This document shows positions 33,643 to 42,060 of a stretch of DNA of 64,000 bases, in pieces. The notes under the pieces are model-generated. The model searched no databases, was not told the DNA's origin, and was given only the letters and a program-made list of their open reading frames with translations. Made by a program: the position numbers and the translations under genes. Position 1 is the first letter of the stretch. Each line of letters starts with the position of its first letter. Origin of the DNA: Leeuwenhoekiella palythoae (GTDB taxonomy: Bacteria; Bacteroidota; Bacteroidia; Flavobacteriales; Flavobacteriaceae); assembly GCF_900130045.1 (NCBI RefSeq), contig NZ_FQXT01000001.1, positions 62,001 to 126,000 of the forward strand, given 5' to 3'.

Positions 33643-34188
33643 TTAATCTTTAAAAATCCCGGTTTCTAAACCGTCTAAGCTGGTCTGATTTTTTTCGGTC
33701 CAGTATTCTTTAATACCGCTTTCTCCTTTTTGTTCGGCCCAAACCTTTAGCGTTTCGCGTTCCCCTTTATAGTCCATAAAAGGAACTCCAAAACCACAGG
33801 AAGTTTGTACCAAATCTATTTTTAACTTGAAGATTTGTCGGGAACCTGCAGTTTCTTCAAAATACTTCATGTACGCAGCAAACTGATCATCGCGCTCATG
33901 GTAAACTTCGGCTTCCCCAAAAAGTCTTAAGATCAATGGATTTTTTTCAAACGAACAAAACATAATCGTCATCCGCGTATCTTCGAGCAAATGCGCTGCG
34001 GTTTCGTTCCCGCTTCCGGTAAGATTTAGCCAAAGTACCTCTTGTTCATTCAGAATATAAAAGGTGTTCATACCTTTAGGTGAAATATTCACACGTCCTT
34101 CGGCAGCTGCCGTACCCACAAAAAATATCTTTTGGGCATCTATAAATTCTTGAAGTTGTTGATTGAGATGCGGAAGCTTTTTACCCAT
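33643..34188 (-). CDS. Pyridoxamine 5'-phosphate oxidase-like flavin-binding protein
   Basis: This 181-residue protein has the split-barrel FMN fold: KIFFVGTAAAEGRVNISPKGMNTFYILNEQEVLWLNLTGSGNETAAHLLEDTRMTIMFCSFE (~residues 18-85) and a C-terminal FGVPFMDYKGERETLKVWAEQKG. This is the general stress/PPOx-like branch, which uses FMN or F420 in other phyla; the true pyridoxine pathway enzyme PdxH is longer with different ends. The cofactor is FMN by inference. A -7 box candidate is at 34212-34219. It follows the TRIC and RDD genes on the same strand. Confidence 0.85.
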   Translation of the reverse strand: MGKKLPHLNQQLQEFIDAQKIFFVGTAAAEGRVNISPKGMNTFYILNEQEVLWLNLTGSGNETAAHLLEDTRMTIMFCSFEKNPLILRLFGEAEVYHERDDQFAAYMKYFEETAGSRQIFKLKIDLVQTSCGFGVPFMDYKGERETLKVWAEQKGESGIKEYWTEKNQTSLDGLETGIFKD

Positions 34189-34211
34189 GATTGAAAGTTT
34201 TTTTAAAGCTA

Positions 34212-34219
34212 CAAAAGTA
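34212..34219 (-). promoter_or_regulatory. -7 box TACTTTTG for the PPOx gene
   Basis: The reverse strand reads TACTTTTG, a TAnnTTTG match 23 bp upstream of the PPOx start and just after the TRIC stop codon. It suggests the PPOx gene can be transcribed independently of its operon. Confidence 0.4.
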
Positions 34220-34230
34220 ATTGCAGTCTG

Positions 34231-34851
34231 CTACCGCTCTGCCTTGCTATAAATAGAAGGCAGTTGCACTTCATATACCACCGCTAACGTTCTAATGACA
34301 ACTACCACAAGTCCTGAAACTACTGCATTTACACCAGCAGCAATGCCGTAATGGTGCATAATGACATACAACGTTCCTCCTGCAATACACGCACTCGCAT
34401 AAATTTCCTTTCTAAAAATCACCGGAATCTCATTACACAGAATATCGCGAATTACCCCTCCAAAACAAGCAGTAATAGTCCCGAGAGCCACGCAAATAAC
34501 CGGATCCAGATTGATCAACAATGCAATTTCTACACCGGTGACCGTATATAACGCAATACCAATGGTATCAAATAAAAATAGTGATCTGCGCACGTAACGC
34601 AATTGCTTTCTAAAAATAATACCAACTATAGTAGTCGCAACGATGATATATACAAAGGTTGAATCTAGCAACCAAGAAACCGGCGATTTGCCAATGAGTA
34701 AGTCGCGTAAAGTGCCACCTCCCACCGAAGTAACCGTCGCAATGATCAAGATCCCAAAAAGATCCATACGCTTTTTTGTTGCCGTGATCACTCCCGAAAT
34801 CGCAAATGCGATAGTTCCTAAAATATCAATTATACTGGCAATATTTTCCAT
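34231..34851 (-). CDS. TRIC-type cation channel (UPF0126/YadS family)
   Basis: This 206-residue protein has about six or seven membrane segments arranged as a three-helix repeat. The repeated signature is GGGTLRDLLIGKSPVSWL in the first half and FGGVIRDILCNEIPVIFRKEIYA in the second. This is the bacterial TRIC/UPF0126 family, trimeric cation channels with a lipid-lined pore in archaeal and bacterial structures. The physiological ion is likely potassium. It starts in the stop codon of the RDD gene (TAATG). Confidence 0.9.
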   Translation of the reverse strand: MENIASIIDILGTIAFAISGVITATKKRMDLFGILIIATVTSVGGGTLRDLLIGKSPVSWLLDSTFVYIIVATTIVGIIFRKQLRYVRRSLFLFDTIGIALYTVTGVEIALLINLDPVICVALGTITACFGGVIRDILCNEIPVIFRKEIYASACIAGGTLYVIMHHYGIAAGVNAVVSGLVVVVIRTLAVVYEVQLPSIYSKAER

Positions 34852-35573
34852 TACTGCTGGGTGTAATAGTTATAATCTTTAAGCACGCGATCTACGAAGT
34901 TAAAAGGTGTTTCTTCTGGAGTGATCTGCATGGTTGCCGCCAATTTCTGACTCAATTTTAGAATAACATTGTGTTTGCTGTGCAGGCGTGCTTCGGTGTA
35001 AATGGTTTTTACCTTTTGAATATCGGCATCTGTAAACACAGTAACTTGCGGATATTTAGGCACATAATCGTCTGCTATAGTTTCTAAAATTGTATGGCTG
35101 ATTTTTACCTTTTTACGTTCAGTAATTACGGTTGTTCCGGCAGCGATATCTCCAAGACGCTGCCCTTTTCCGTTAAGCAAAATGGTAAATACCGCTACTC
35201 CCCCACTGGTAAGAGTAATGTCTACCATACGCATCAACCAGCGCACAAAATAACTTCCAAAACCCGGTTTTGAGCCATCTATTTTTACCACACGTAAACC
35301 TAAAGCGGCCTTACCCGGGGTACGACCATCCCAAAAAGCTTCGAGTAATAAAAAGTATAAAAACGAAGGAATCCCAACGATCATAAAGTAAATATTGATC
35401 GAACCGTCAGAATTAGAGTCCAGACCATATGCAGAAAGCAAAAAGATGGAGGCAATCCAGTAAGCACCTAAGATTAAAAGGTCTATCAGGTAGCCCAAAA
35501 TACGATCACCAATACCTGCAACTTGCTGCTGTATGCTCACATTTTGTGCAGTTTCAATTTGAAAATTATCCAT
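34851..35573 (-). CDS. RDD family membrane protein
   Basis: The protein has about 240 residues. The RDD domain covers residues ~15-160: GDRILGYLIDLLILGAYW with the Arg-Asp, an inner helix pair, FWDGRTPGKAALGLRVVKIDGSKPGFG and a closing helix. The C-terminal 90 residues are soluble. RDD proteins are polytopic and some work as sodium/proton antiporters, but most have no assigned role. The ATG at 35573 is preferred to the one at 35597. It is divergent from the SpoIIM gene and precedes TRIC by 1-bp overlap. RDD and SpoIIM as neighbours recur across phyla next to MoxR/DUF58. Confidence 0.85.
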   Translation of the reverse strand: MDNFQIETAQNVSIQQQVAGIGDRILGYLIDLLILGAYWIASIFLLSAYGLDSNSDGSINIYFMIVGIPSFLYFLLLEAFWDGRTPGKAALGLRVVKIDGSKPGFGSYFVRWLMRMVDITLTSGGVAVFTILLNGKGQRLGDIAAGTTVITERKKVKISHTILETIADDYVPKYPQVTVFTDADIQKVKTIYTEARLHSKHNVILKLSQKLAATMQITPEETPFNFVDRVLKDYNYYTQQ

Positions 35574-35698
35574 TAACTTAAATGCTATTCCCGACAATCG
35601 AGATTAAAAAATGTTTATTAAAACTTTTGTTTCCGAGCGCTCAAAATGCAAAAAAATAAATTAGGCCTTAAATAAGCACACGTAATCTACTATTCTTT

Positions 35699-35706
35699 TA
35701 TCTTTG
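35699..35706 (+). promoter_or_regulatory. -7 box TATCTTTG for the SpoIIM-DUF58 operon
   Basis: A TAnnTTTG match. It overlaps an in-frame TTG codon (35704) that would otherwise extend the SpoIIM reading frame, so it decides for a start downstream, most likely the ATG at 35749. Confidence 0.55.
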
Positions 35707-35748
35707 AACGATACCATTCTCATTAAACCCATTTTTGAGGCTGTTTTA

Positions 35749-36762
35749 ATGAGCATCACAACAATTCAATTTATGCGCGAGGCGGCTTTTGTGAAGCAAA
35801 ATAAGGACAAATGGATAAGATTTGAAAACGTTCTTTCTGGTAATCATACTGATTTATCACCTGACGAATTATCTGCTTTATATCTTGAAGTTACAGATCA
35901 TCTTAGCTATGCGAAGACCTTTTATCCTCAGAGTAAAACCGCGCAATACTTAAACCATCTGGCCTCGCAATCGCATCAAAAAATCTATAAAACCAAGCGA
36001 GAATCCAGCACGCGTTTCATCACTTTTTTCACTCAAGAGTTTCCGTTGTTGATGTACAAGTATCAGCGACAGTTGCTCATTTCTTTTTTAGTGTTTACCC
36101 TATTTTGTGTCGTAGGTGCTTATAGCGCTGCGACAGATGGCGCTTACGTGCGTAGTATACTGGGAGATGCTTATGTAAATATGACCTTAGAAAATATAGC
36201 TGATAACGATCCCATGAGGGTATATAAAGAAATGAACGAGGTTGAAATGTTTATGGGCATCACCGTAAATAATATTAAAGTCGCGCTAATGGCTTTTATC
36301 TTCGGAATTTTACTCAGTATTGGTTCCCTGTATCTAATGATGCAAAATGGAGTTATGCTGGGTTCTTTTCAATATTTCTTTTATGATAAAGGACTGCTAT
36401 GGGAATCTGTACGCACGATATGGATTCACGGTACGATTGAAATTTCGGTGATCATTATCGCCGGCGCAGCGGGTTTGGTTTTAGGAAACGGTATTTTATT
36501 CCCGGGAACCTATACCCGCCTAGAATCCTTTAAACGCGGTATGAAAGACGGATTAAAAATCGTGGTGAGTACGATTCCGTTTTTTATTATTGCCGGCTTT
36601 CTTGAAGGTTTTGTGACCCGCCATACCGAAATGCCAGACTGGCTAGCCATCTTAATTATTACACTTTCTTTGTTACTAATTTTATTTTACTACGTCGTAT
36701 ACCCCAGAATATATTTCAAAAAACAACTACAACCATTAGATGAAAGAACTGATCACATTTAA
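35749..36762 (+). CDS. Stage II sporulation protein M (SpoIIM) family membrane protein
   Basis: This is a protein of about 337 residues. The first ~100 are a soluble, charged domain (FVKQNKDKWIRFENVLSG...LSPDELSALYLEVTDHLSYAKTFYP). The SpoIIM/DUF95 membrane region follows with about five segments, including NNIKVALMAFIFGILLSIGSLYLMMQNGVMLGSF and IHGTIEISVIIIAGAAGLVLGNGILFPGTYTR. The start could also be the ATG at 35773. The organism does not sporulate; family members recur in MoxR/DUF58/DUF4129 clusters with an unknown membrane role. The next gene overlaps its end by 23 bp. Confidence 0.85.
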   Translation: MSITTIQFMREAAFVKQNKDKWIRFENVLSGNHTDLSPDELSALYLEVTDHLSYAKTFYPQSKTAQYLNHLASQSHQKIYKTKRESSTRFITFFTQEFPLLMYKYQRQLLISFLVFTLFCVVGAYSAATDGAYVRSILGDAYVNMTLENIADNDPMRVYKEMNEVEMFMGITVNNIKVALMAFIFGILLSIGSLYLMMQNGVMLGSFQYFFYDKGLLWESVRTIWIHGTIEISVIIIAGAAGLVLGNGILFPGTYTRLESFKRGMKDGLKIVVSTIPFFIIAGFLEGFVTRHTEMPDWLAILIITLSLLLILFYYVVYPRIYFKKQLQPLDERTDHI

Positions 36763-37597
36763 AAAACAACGCGAACTAGGCGACATAATTACCGATACAT
36801 TTAAATTCATTCGGCTAGAGTACAAACCATTGTTTAAAGCACTTTTACGCAATGCAGCGATTCCGTTTTTAGTATTGATAGCTATCTCTGCATACTACAC
36901 GAGCGCAACAGCCAACTTTTCATTTTTAGAGGGTGGTACTTTTGGCGCAGCTAATTTATTCCTACCCATTTTAGCTTTGTTTATCGCCCTGTTTTTCTAT
37001 TATGGTGTGCTCTATGGCACCGTCTTGAACTATATCAAGCTATATGTTGCCAATCAAGGGGTTGTAGATCAAGATGAGTTAAAACGTTCTGTAAAATCAG
37101 AACTGGGTAGCTTAACCGGGCTCACTTTTCTAATTTTTATAATGATGTTCTTTGGGTTTATGTTGTGTTTCTTTCCCGGAGTTTATATTGCGATTCCACT
37201 GTCGTTAGCTTGGGCCATTCTGGTTTTTGAAAATAAAGCTGTGGGAGATTCTATCTCAGACAGTTTTAAACTCATCAAAAATGAATGGTGGATCACCTTT
37301 GCCACAATGTTGGTTTTAGGTATTTTACTTTACATCGCTAACATTGTACTTTCACTCCCTGTGATTTTATATAGCTTAACTAAAGGTTTTCTTTCTGCTG
37401 AAACAATCTCTCAAGGCGATATGTCAAGTATGTTTGATTGGGTTTATATTACGCTGAGCGTGCTTTCATCGGCGGTACAATATATTCTTGCCGGAATTTT
37501 TGCCATCGCGATCGCTTTCATTTATTTCAATCTGAATGAAAAGAAAAATCAAACCGGAACCTTTGAAACTATAGAAAGTATTGGCTCAGACCATTAA
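36740..37597 (+). CDS. Polytopic membrane protein of the SpoIIM/MoxR cluster
   Basis: This 285-residue protein has six to seven predicted membrane segments. The N-terminus is LGDIITDTFKFIRLEYKPLFKALLRNA and the C-terminus is the cytosolic FNLNEKKNQTGTFETIESIGSDH. The ELGDIITDTFKFIRLEYKPL opening recalls the glycerophosphodiester phosphodiesterase-like membrane domain and DUF4013 group of bacterial clusters; I have not been able to name a family securely. It overlaps SpoIIM by 23 bp and the next gene by 1 bp (TAATG), so translation is coupled on both sides. Confidence 0.8.
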   Translation: MKELITFKKQRELGDIITDTFKFIRLEYKPLFKALLRNAAIPFLVLIAISAYYTSATANFSFLEGGTFGAANLFLPILALFIALFFYYGVLYGTVLNYIKLYVANQGVVDQDELKRSVKSELGSLTGLTFLIFIMMFFGFMLCFFPGVYIAIPLSLAWAILVFENKAVGDSISDSFKLIKNEWWITFATMLVLGILLYIANIVLSLPVILYSLTKGFLSAETISQGDMSSMFDWVYITLSVLSSAVQYILAGIFAIAIAFIYFNLNEKKNQTGTFETIESIGSDH

Positions 37598-38340
37598 TGA
37601 TCACTAAGCTGTTTTACATATTAATTTGCTTGTTTTCGTTTGCAGCATTTGCTCAAAATACAAACGATTCAACAACTGTGGCCCGGCAAGTGCGCTATGA
37701 TGATAGTGTTGTGGCGCCTAAATATTTTGAGGAGCAAGCACTTGAAGAATACCGTCAGGATGACGCCTTTGACTATGTGGCTTTTGTTCCGCCAGATAAT
37801 ATTTGGACGCGCTTTAAAACCTGGCTTAATGACCTCTGGTCTTCTTTTATTCAATGGCTTTTACAAGGAGAAGAAGTTAGCGGTATTCTTGGTTTTCTTA
37901 TTGAAGCACTGCCTTATCTGATCATTATTTTGGTGGTAGCCTTGCTCGTTTGGCTCTTTATGCGCATTGACCTTGGCGGTTCGCCTCTCAAAACAAATGC
38001 TTTAAACAAAGTCATTCTTTCAGACGAACAAAAAATAATAGAGACCCAAAACATTCAAGAACTTATTGATGCTGCGCTGAAAGAAAACAATTATAGACTC
38101 GCCGTACGTTTTTACTATTTACTGTTATTACAAAAGTTAGCACAAAAAGATATTATAGATTGGCAAGCGCAAAAAACCAATGCCGATTATGTTTATGAAA
38201 TCAAGAACGATACCTTGCGTGCAGACTTCACCAAGCTCACTAGGATCTACGATTTTATTTGGTATGGAAATTTTAATGTGAGTTCGCACCAGTTTTTAAA
38301 AGCCGAAACAGAATTTAAAAAGACCACTGCAGATTTATGA
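37597..38340 (+). CDS. DUF4129 domain membrane protein
   Basis: The 247-residue protein has a signal sequence (FYILICLFSFAAFAQ). A periplasmic stretch of about 80 residues with aromatic-rich FVPPDNIWTRFKTWLNDLWSSFIQWL follows. A single membrane helix (LPYLIIILVVALLVWLFM) comes next, then the cytosolic C-terminus with the DUF4129-type helix AALKENNYRLAVRFYYLLLLQKLAQKDIIDW and the RIYDFIWYGNF end. DUF4129 is often beside transglutaminase or MoxR/DUF58 proteins and has no assigned function. Overlaps with both neighbours (1 and 4 bp) show coupling. Confidence 0.85.
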   Translation: MITKLFYILICLFSFAAFAQNTNDSTTVARQVRYDDSVVAPKYFEEQALEEYRQDDAFDYVAFVPPDNIWTRFKTWLNDLWSSFIQWLLQGEEVSGILGFLIEALPYLIIILVVALLVWLFMRIDLGGSPLKTNALNKVILSDEQKIIETQNIQELIDAALKENNYRLAVRFYYLLLLQKLAQKDIIDWQAQKTNADYVYEIKNDTLRADFTKLTRIYDFIWYGNFNVSSHQFLKAETEFKKTTADL

Positions 38341-39557
38341 GCAAACGCTATAAAGTAATGGCAGGGGTACTCATCGCTTTTCTTGCGGTTTTGATTCTTG
38401 CCGAAGCTTCACAACCCGAACCCATCAACTGGTTTAAGGGATACGGTAAGCAGGATAAAATTCCTTTTGGCACCTATGTTTTTCACGAGCAATTGCCAAG
38501 TGTGATCAATGCAAACCGAATTGAAGAAGTCAACATTCCACCATTTGAGTTTTTACAAGACAGCACCCTACCGGCAGGAAGCACTTATTTTTTCCTAAAC
38601 GGAAGTGTTTATAATGATGCCACCGAAAGTAATAAACTCTTAGAATGGGTAGGACGAGGCAATACCCTTTTTGTTTCGGCCGGCTCTATTAGCAAAACCA
38701 TTTTAGACAGCCTCTGGTTAGGTCTAAATTTTTATAGCGAAACGGCTAACCAAAAAAAACGACCACTGGTTAATTTTACCAACCCGCGGTTAAAAGCAGA
38801 GCGCCCTTTTCGATTAAATAAAGATGTTGGTACCGTTTACTTTGATGAGATAGACACTCTTAAAACAACTGTTCTTGGCGTGTTTGATTTGATTCGTGAT
38901 AATGATTCTTCACAGATAAAAAAGCCCAAGGTCAATTTTATAAAAACACCGTACAAGAACGGAACTGTCTATTTACACACGTTCCCAGAAGGCTTTACCA
39001 ATGTTTTTATGTTAGACAGTACTAATGCAGAATATACTGCAAAAGCACTGTCTTACCTCCCAGATGATGGCACGATATACTTAGATCAGTATTATAAAAA
39101 CAGTAAAGAATATGCTGTTTCTCCGTTGCGATTGATTTTGACCAATAAATATTTAAAATGGTCGTGGTACTTGCTGATTCTTGTAGCGATTCTGTGGGTT
39201 ATTTTTGAAGGAAAGCGTAAACAACGTAGCATTCCCGTGATTCAGCCTTTACCTAATAAAACATTAGATTATACAAGAACTATTGCCGGAATGTACCTTG
39301 ATAAAAAAGATAATCGGCAAATTGCGATGCACCAAATCAATCATATCTTAGAGCATATACGTAGTGTTTACACCTTATCAACAGAACGCTTTAGTCAGGA
39401 TTTTGTTGAAAAATTAACCGCTAAAAGCGGCAAACCACAATCCGAAATTAAAACACTCGTAGATTATATTATCTTGATCAGACAAAAGGCTGTTGTGAGC
39501 GAAGACGAACTTATAAAGCTCAATACGCTTGTAGAAAATTTTAAAAACACCCATTAG
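38337..39557 (+). CDS. DUF4350 domain membrane protein
   Basis: This 406-residue protein has an N-terminal membrane anchor (VMAGVLIAFLAVLILAEA), an extracytoplasmic domain with the DUF4350 pattern (VEREGKGNTLFVS-like: SNKLLEWVGRGNTLFVSAGSIS) and a second membrane helix near residue ~285 (WYLLILVAILWVIF). A cytosolic tail rich in basic residues follows. The predicted extracytoplasmic fold resembles ThuA/glutamine amidotransferase-like DUF4350 proteins with no catalytic triad visible. It overlaps DUF4129 by 4 bp (ATGA) and precedes the MoxR gene by 2 bp. Confidence 0.78.
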   Translation: MSKRYKVMAGVLIAFLAVLILAEASQPEPINWFKGYGKQDKIPFGTYVFHEQLPSVINANRIEEVNIPPFEFLQDSTLPAGSTYFFLNGSVYNDATESNKLLEWVGRGNTLFVSAGSISKTILDSLWLGLNFYSETANQKKRPLVNFTNPRLKAERPFRLNKDVGTVYFDEIDTLKTTVLGVFDLIRDNDSSQIKKPKVNFIKTPYKNGTVYLHTFPEGFTNVFMLDSTNAEYTAKALSYLPDDGTIYLDQYYKNSKEYAVSPLRLILTNKYLKWSWYLLILVAILWVIFEGKRKQRSIPVIQPLPNKTLDYTRTIAGMYLDKKDNRQIAMHQINHILEHIRSVYTLSTERFSQDFVEKLTAKSGKPQSEIKTLVDYIILIRQKAVVSEDELIKLNTLVENFKNTH

Positions 39558-39559
39558 TT

Positions 39560-40597
39560 ATGGAAGAATCCTATAAGGACCCTGAAAATCAAAATACACC
39601 TCAAGATTCAACGGATGAAGCTTCAGAAAACTTAGCGTTTCAGAGCAGAATTCCGCTCGAAGAATTACGTGACAATGTAGCTGCTTTAAAAGCTGAACTT
39701 GCAAAAGTGATTGTAGGCCAGCACGAGTTTATAGAACTGTTGATCGTCGCTCTGCTTTCTGATGGTCACGTTTTGATCGAGGGTGTTCCGGGAATTGCTA
39801 AAACGGTTACCGCAAAACTTTTTGCCAAAACATTGAACACCAACTTTAGTCGTATTCAATTTACGCCAGATTTAATGCCAAGTGACGTTCTGGGAACTTC
39901 GGTTTTAAATATGAAAAGCAGTGATTTTGAATTCAAGCATGGGCCTATTTTCTCTAACATCATTTTAATTGATGAGATCAACCGCGCTCCGGCTAAAACT
40001 CAGGCTGCACTCTTTGAAGTGATGGAAGAACGCCAGATCACCATAGATGGGCATCGTTATGAATTAGAAAAACCTTTTATGGTTTTAGCCACACAAAACC
40101 CTATTGAACAAGAAGGAACTTACGCCCTTCCCGAAGCACAACTTGACCGTTTCTTATTCAAGATCAAAGTGAATTACCCCGACCTTGAAGATGAAATTCA
40201 AATTCTTAAATCACAAAACGAGCGTACCGGCTCACAAGCAGAAGCCATCAATAGTGTACTTTCACCAGAGCAACTTCAAGAATATCGCGAGCAAACCCGT
40301 AAGATCCTAGTAGAAGAAAAAATACTCAACTATATCGCGCAGATCACGGTAAAATCACGTACGCATCCGCATTTATATCTAGGAGGATCGCCTCGTGCTT
40401 CCCTATCTATTATGAACGCTGCAAAAGCATTTGCTGCGATTTCCGGGAGAGATTTTGTGACTCCAGAAGATGTAAAACGCTCCGTAACTCCGGTTTTACG
40501 ACATCGGGTTATTCTCTCTCCAGAACGCGAGATGGAAGGTATGACTCCGGAAACCGTTATCGATATGTTAGTACAATCTGTTGAAGTCCCTCGTTAG
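39560..40597 (+). CDS. MoxR-family AAA+ ATPase (SpoIIM/DUF58 cluster)
   Basis: This 345-residue protein has about 40 acidic N-terminal residues, then the MoxR AAA+ core: Walker A GVPGIAKT, the beta-strand insert PDLMPSDVLG, Walker B ILIDEINRAP, ALFEVMEERQIT, and sensor 1 VLATQNPIEQEGTY. The C-terminal alpha subdomain has GGSPRASLSIMNAAKAFA. MoxR ATPases act as chaperones for partner proteins with vWA domains, and the partner here is the DUF58 protein. It starts 2 bp after the DUF4350 gene and the next gene begins at a GTG that shares the last base of its stop codon. Confidence 0.92.
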   Translation: MEESYKDPENQNTPQDSTDEASENLAFQSRIPLEELRDNVAALKAELAKVIVGQHEFIELLIVALLSDGHVLIEGVPGIAKTVTAKLFAKTLNTNFSRIQFTPDLMPSDVLGTSVLNMKSSDFEFKHGPIFSNIILIDEINRAPAKTQAALFEVMEERQITIDGHRYELEKPFMVLATQNPIEQEGTYALPEAQLDRFLFKIKVNYPDLEDEIQILKSQNERTGSQAEAINSVLSPEQLQEYREQTRKILVEEKILNYIAQITVKSRTHPHLYLGGSPRASLSIMNAAKAFAAISGRDFVTPEDVKRSVTPVLRHRVILSPEREMEGMTPETVIDMLVQSVEVPR

Positions 40598-41937
40598 TGC
40601 GCATCATTAACTTCATAAAAAATCTTTATCTCGGTAAGCGACTATTTTTTATACTCGCTGTGCTTATCGTACTCTTTCTTTTCTCCTACTGGTGGCATAC
40701 GCTTTTTAGCATAGCGCTCTTAGGAACGTTTTTTTTAAGTGTCGCATTTCTATTTGATGTCGTACTACTTTTTAGAAATAAGGAAGGAATAAACGCATCG
40801 CGGAAGCTTCCTGAAAAATTTTCTAATAGTGATCTTAACGAAGTCCCCTTAGCGATTCAAAGCAAGTTTAATTTTGCTATTGGTATTTCGGTGATTGATG
40901 AAATTCCTGTTCAGTTTCAAAAACGCGATTTTCTAAAAACCGGAAGCATTCCGTCTCGCGGAAAAACTATAATCAACTATCAATTAAGGCCGGTAGAACG
41001 CGGAGTCTATACTTTTGGACGCCTGAATATCTATGTCAATTCCACTTTAAATCTCGCCAGACGCAGGTTTACTTTCGGCAAAGATCAAGAGGTCAAAGTG
41101 TATCCTTCATTTATTCAGATGAAAAAATATGCCTTTCTGGCGATTGATAATAAACTGACGCAATTTGGTCTCAAAAAAATCAGGCGTATAGGTCATACGA
41201 TGGAGTTTGAGCAGATCAAAGAATATGTGAGTGGCGATGACGTGCGTACCATAAATTGGAAGGCAACCGCTAAGCGTGGCGAGCTGATGATCAATCAGTT
41301 TCAGGACGAAAAATCACAACCTGTCTACTCCATCATAGATGCCAGCCGCGTGATGAAAATGCCGTTCAATGGCCTTACCCTACTCGATTATGCGATAAAC
41401 AGTTCGCTTGCTTTCAGTAATATAGCATTAAAGAAGAACGACAAAACCGGGTTGTTAACCTTCAGCAATACCATACACAATCATCTCGCAGCCAGCAGCA
41501 AAAAAACGCATTTAAATACTATTCTTGAAGTCCTTTATTCGATCTCAACAAATTTTCTTGATAGTGACTTTGGTAGATTATATGCTGAAGTAAAGCGAAA
41601 AATAACCCACCGCAGTTTATTGCTCTTGTACACTAATTTTGAGCATAGCAGCGCGATGCAACGCCAATTGCCCTATTTAAAAGGACTTTCGCAAAAGCAC
41701 GTCCTGGTGGTTATTTTATTCGAAAATACGGAACTTGAAGATCTAATCGCTACAAAAGCTCAGAATACACCAGAGATCTATCATAAGACGATTGCCCAAA
41801 AAATGCACTATGAGAAGAAGTTAATGGTTAAGGAACTTGAAAAAAACGGTATTCAAACCGTACTTACCAAGCCTGAAGATTTAACCGTGAATACCATCAA
41901 TAAATATTTGGAAATAAAAGCGCGCGGAATTCTGTAA
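40597..41937 (+). CDS. DUF58 protein (vWA-like) paired with MoxR
   Basis: This 446-residue protein starts at a GTG that overlaps the MoxR stop by 1 bp (TAGTG). Two N-terminal membrane segments are followed by a beta-rich domain and then the DUF58 core around residues 200-290 (GHTMEFEQIKEYVSGDDVRTINWKATAKRGELMINQFQDEKSQPV, then IDASRVMKMPFNGLTLLDYA), a divergent vWA-like fold. DUF58-MoxR pairs are known across bacteria; target unknown. It ends the operon. No strong terminator is seen between its stop (41937) and the thrS promoter (42036). Confidence 0.9.
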   Translation: MRIINFIKNLYLGKRLFFILAVLIVLFLFSYWWHTLFSIALLGTFFLSVAFLFDVVLLFRNKEGINASRKLPEKFSNSDLNEVPLAIQSKFNFAIGISVIDEIPVQFQKRDFLKTGSIPSRGKTIINYQLRPVERGVYTFGRLNIYVNSTLNLARRRFTFGKDQEVKVYPSFIQMKKYAFLAIDNKLTQFGLKKIRRIGHTMEFEQIKEYVSGDDVRTINWKATAKRGELMINQFQDEKSQPVYSIIDASRVMKMPFNGLTLLDYAINSSLAFSNIALKKNDKTGLLTFSNTIHNHLAASSKKTHLNTILEVLYSISTNFLDSDFGRLYAEVKRKITHRSLLLLYTNFEHSSAMQRQLPYLKGLSQKHVLVVILFENTELEDLIATKAQNTPEIYHKTIAQKMHYEKKLMVKELEKNGIQTVLTKPEDLTVNTINKYLEIKARGIL

Positions 41938-42035
41938 TGCTTCGATAAAACAAACACTATTTAATACGTTTGAAGCGCTTAAAATCTTCTATAAATTTTT
42001 GAATAACTCCTATCTAATTTTCTCGCAAAAGCCTT

Positions 42036-42043
42036 TATCTTTG
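42036..42043 (+). promoter_or_regulatory. -7 box TATCTTTG for thrS-infC
   Basis: A TAnnTTTG match 17 bp upstream of the thrS ATG at 42061. No -33 TTG at usual spacing. The leader would be about 11 nt, which leaves no room for a T-box or other thrS leader control. Confidence 0.5.
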
Positions 42044-42060
42044 CAGCCTAAAATTTTATT

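Noticed and set aside
35704-35748. Extended SpoIIM start at TTG 35704
   Set aside because: The TTG is the end of the -7 box TATCTTTG, so it is upstream of the transcript start.
39560-41937. MoxR/DUF58 as a phage-defence system
   Set aside because: All neighbours are membrane proteins of the widely conserved SpoIIM/DUF4129 cluster; no nuclease, toxin or other defence effector is present.
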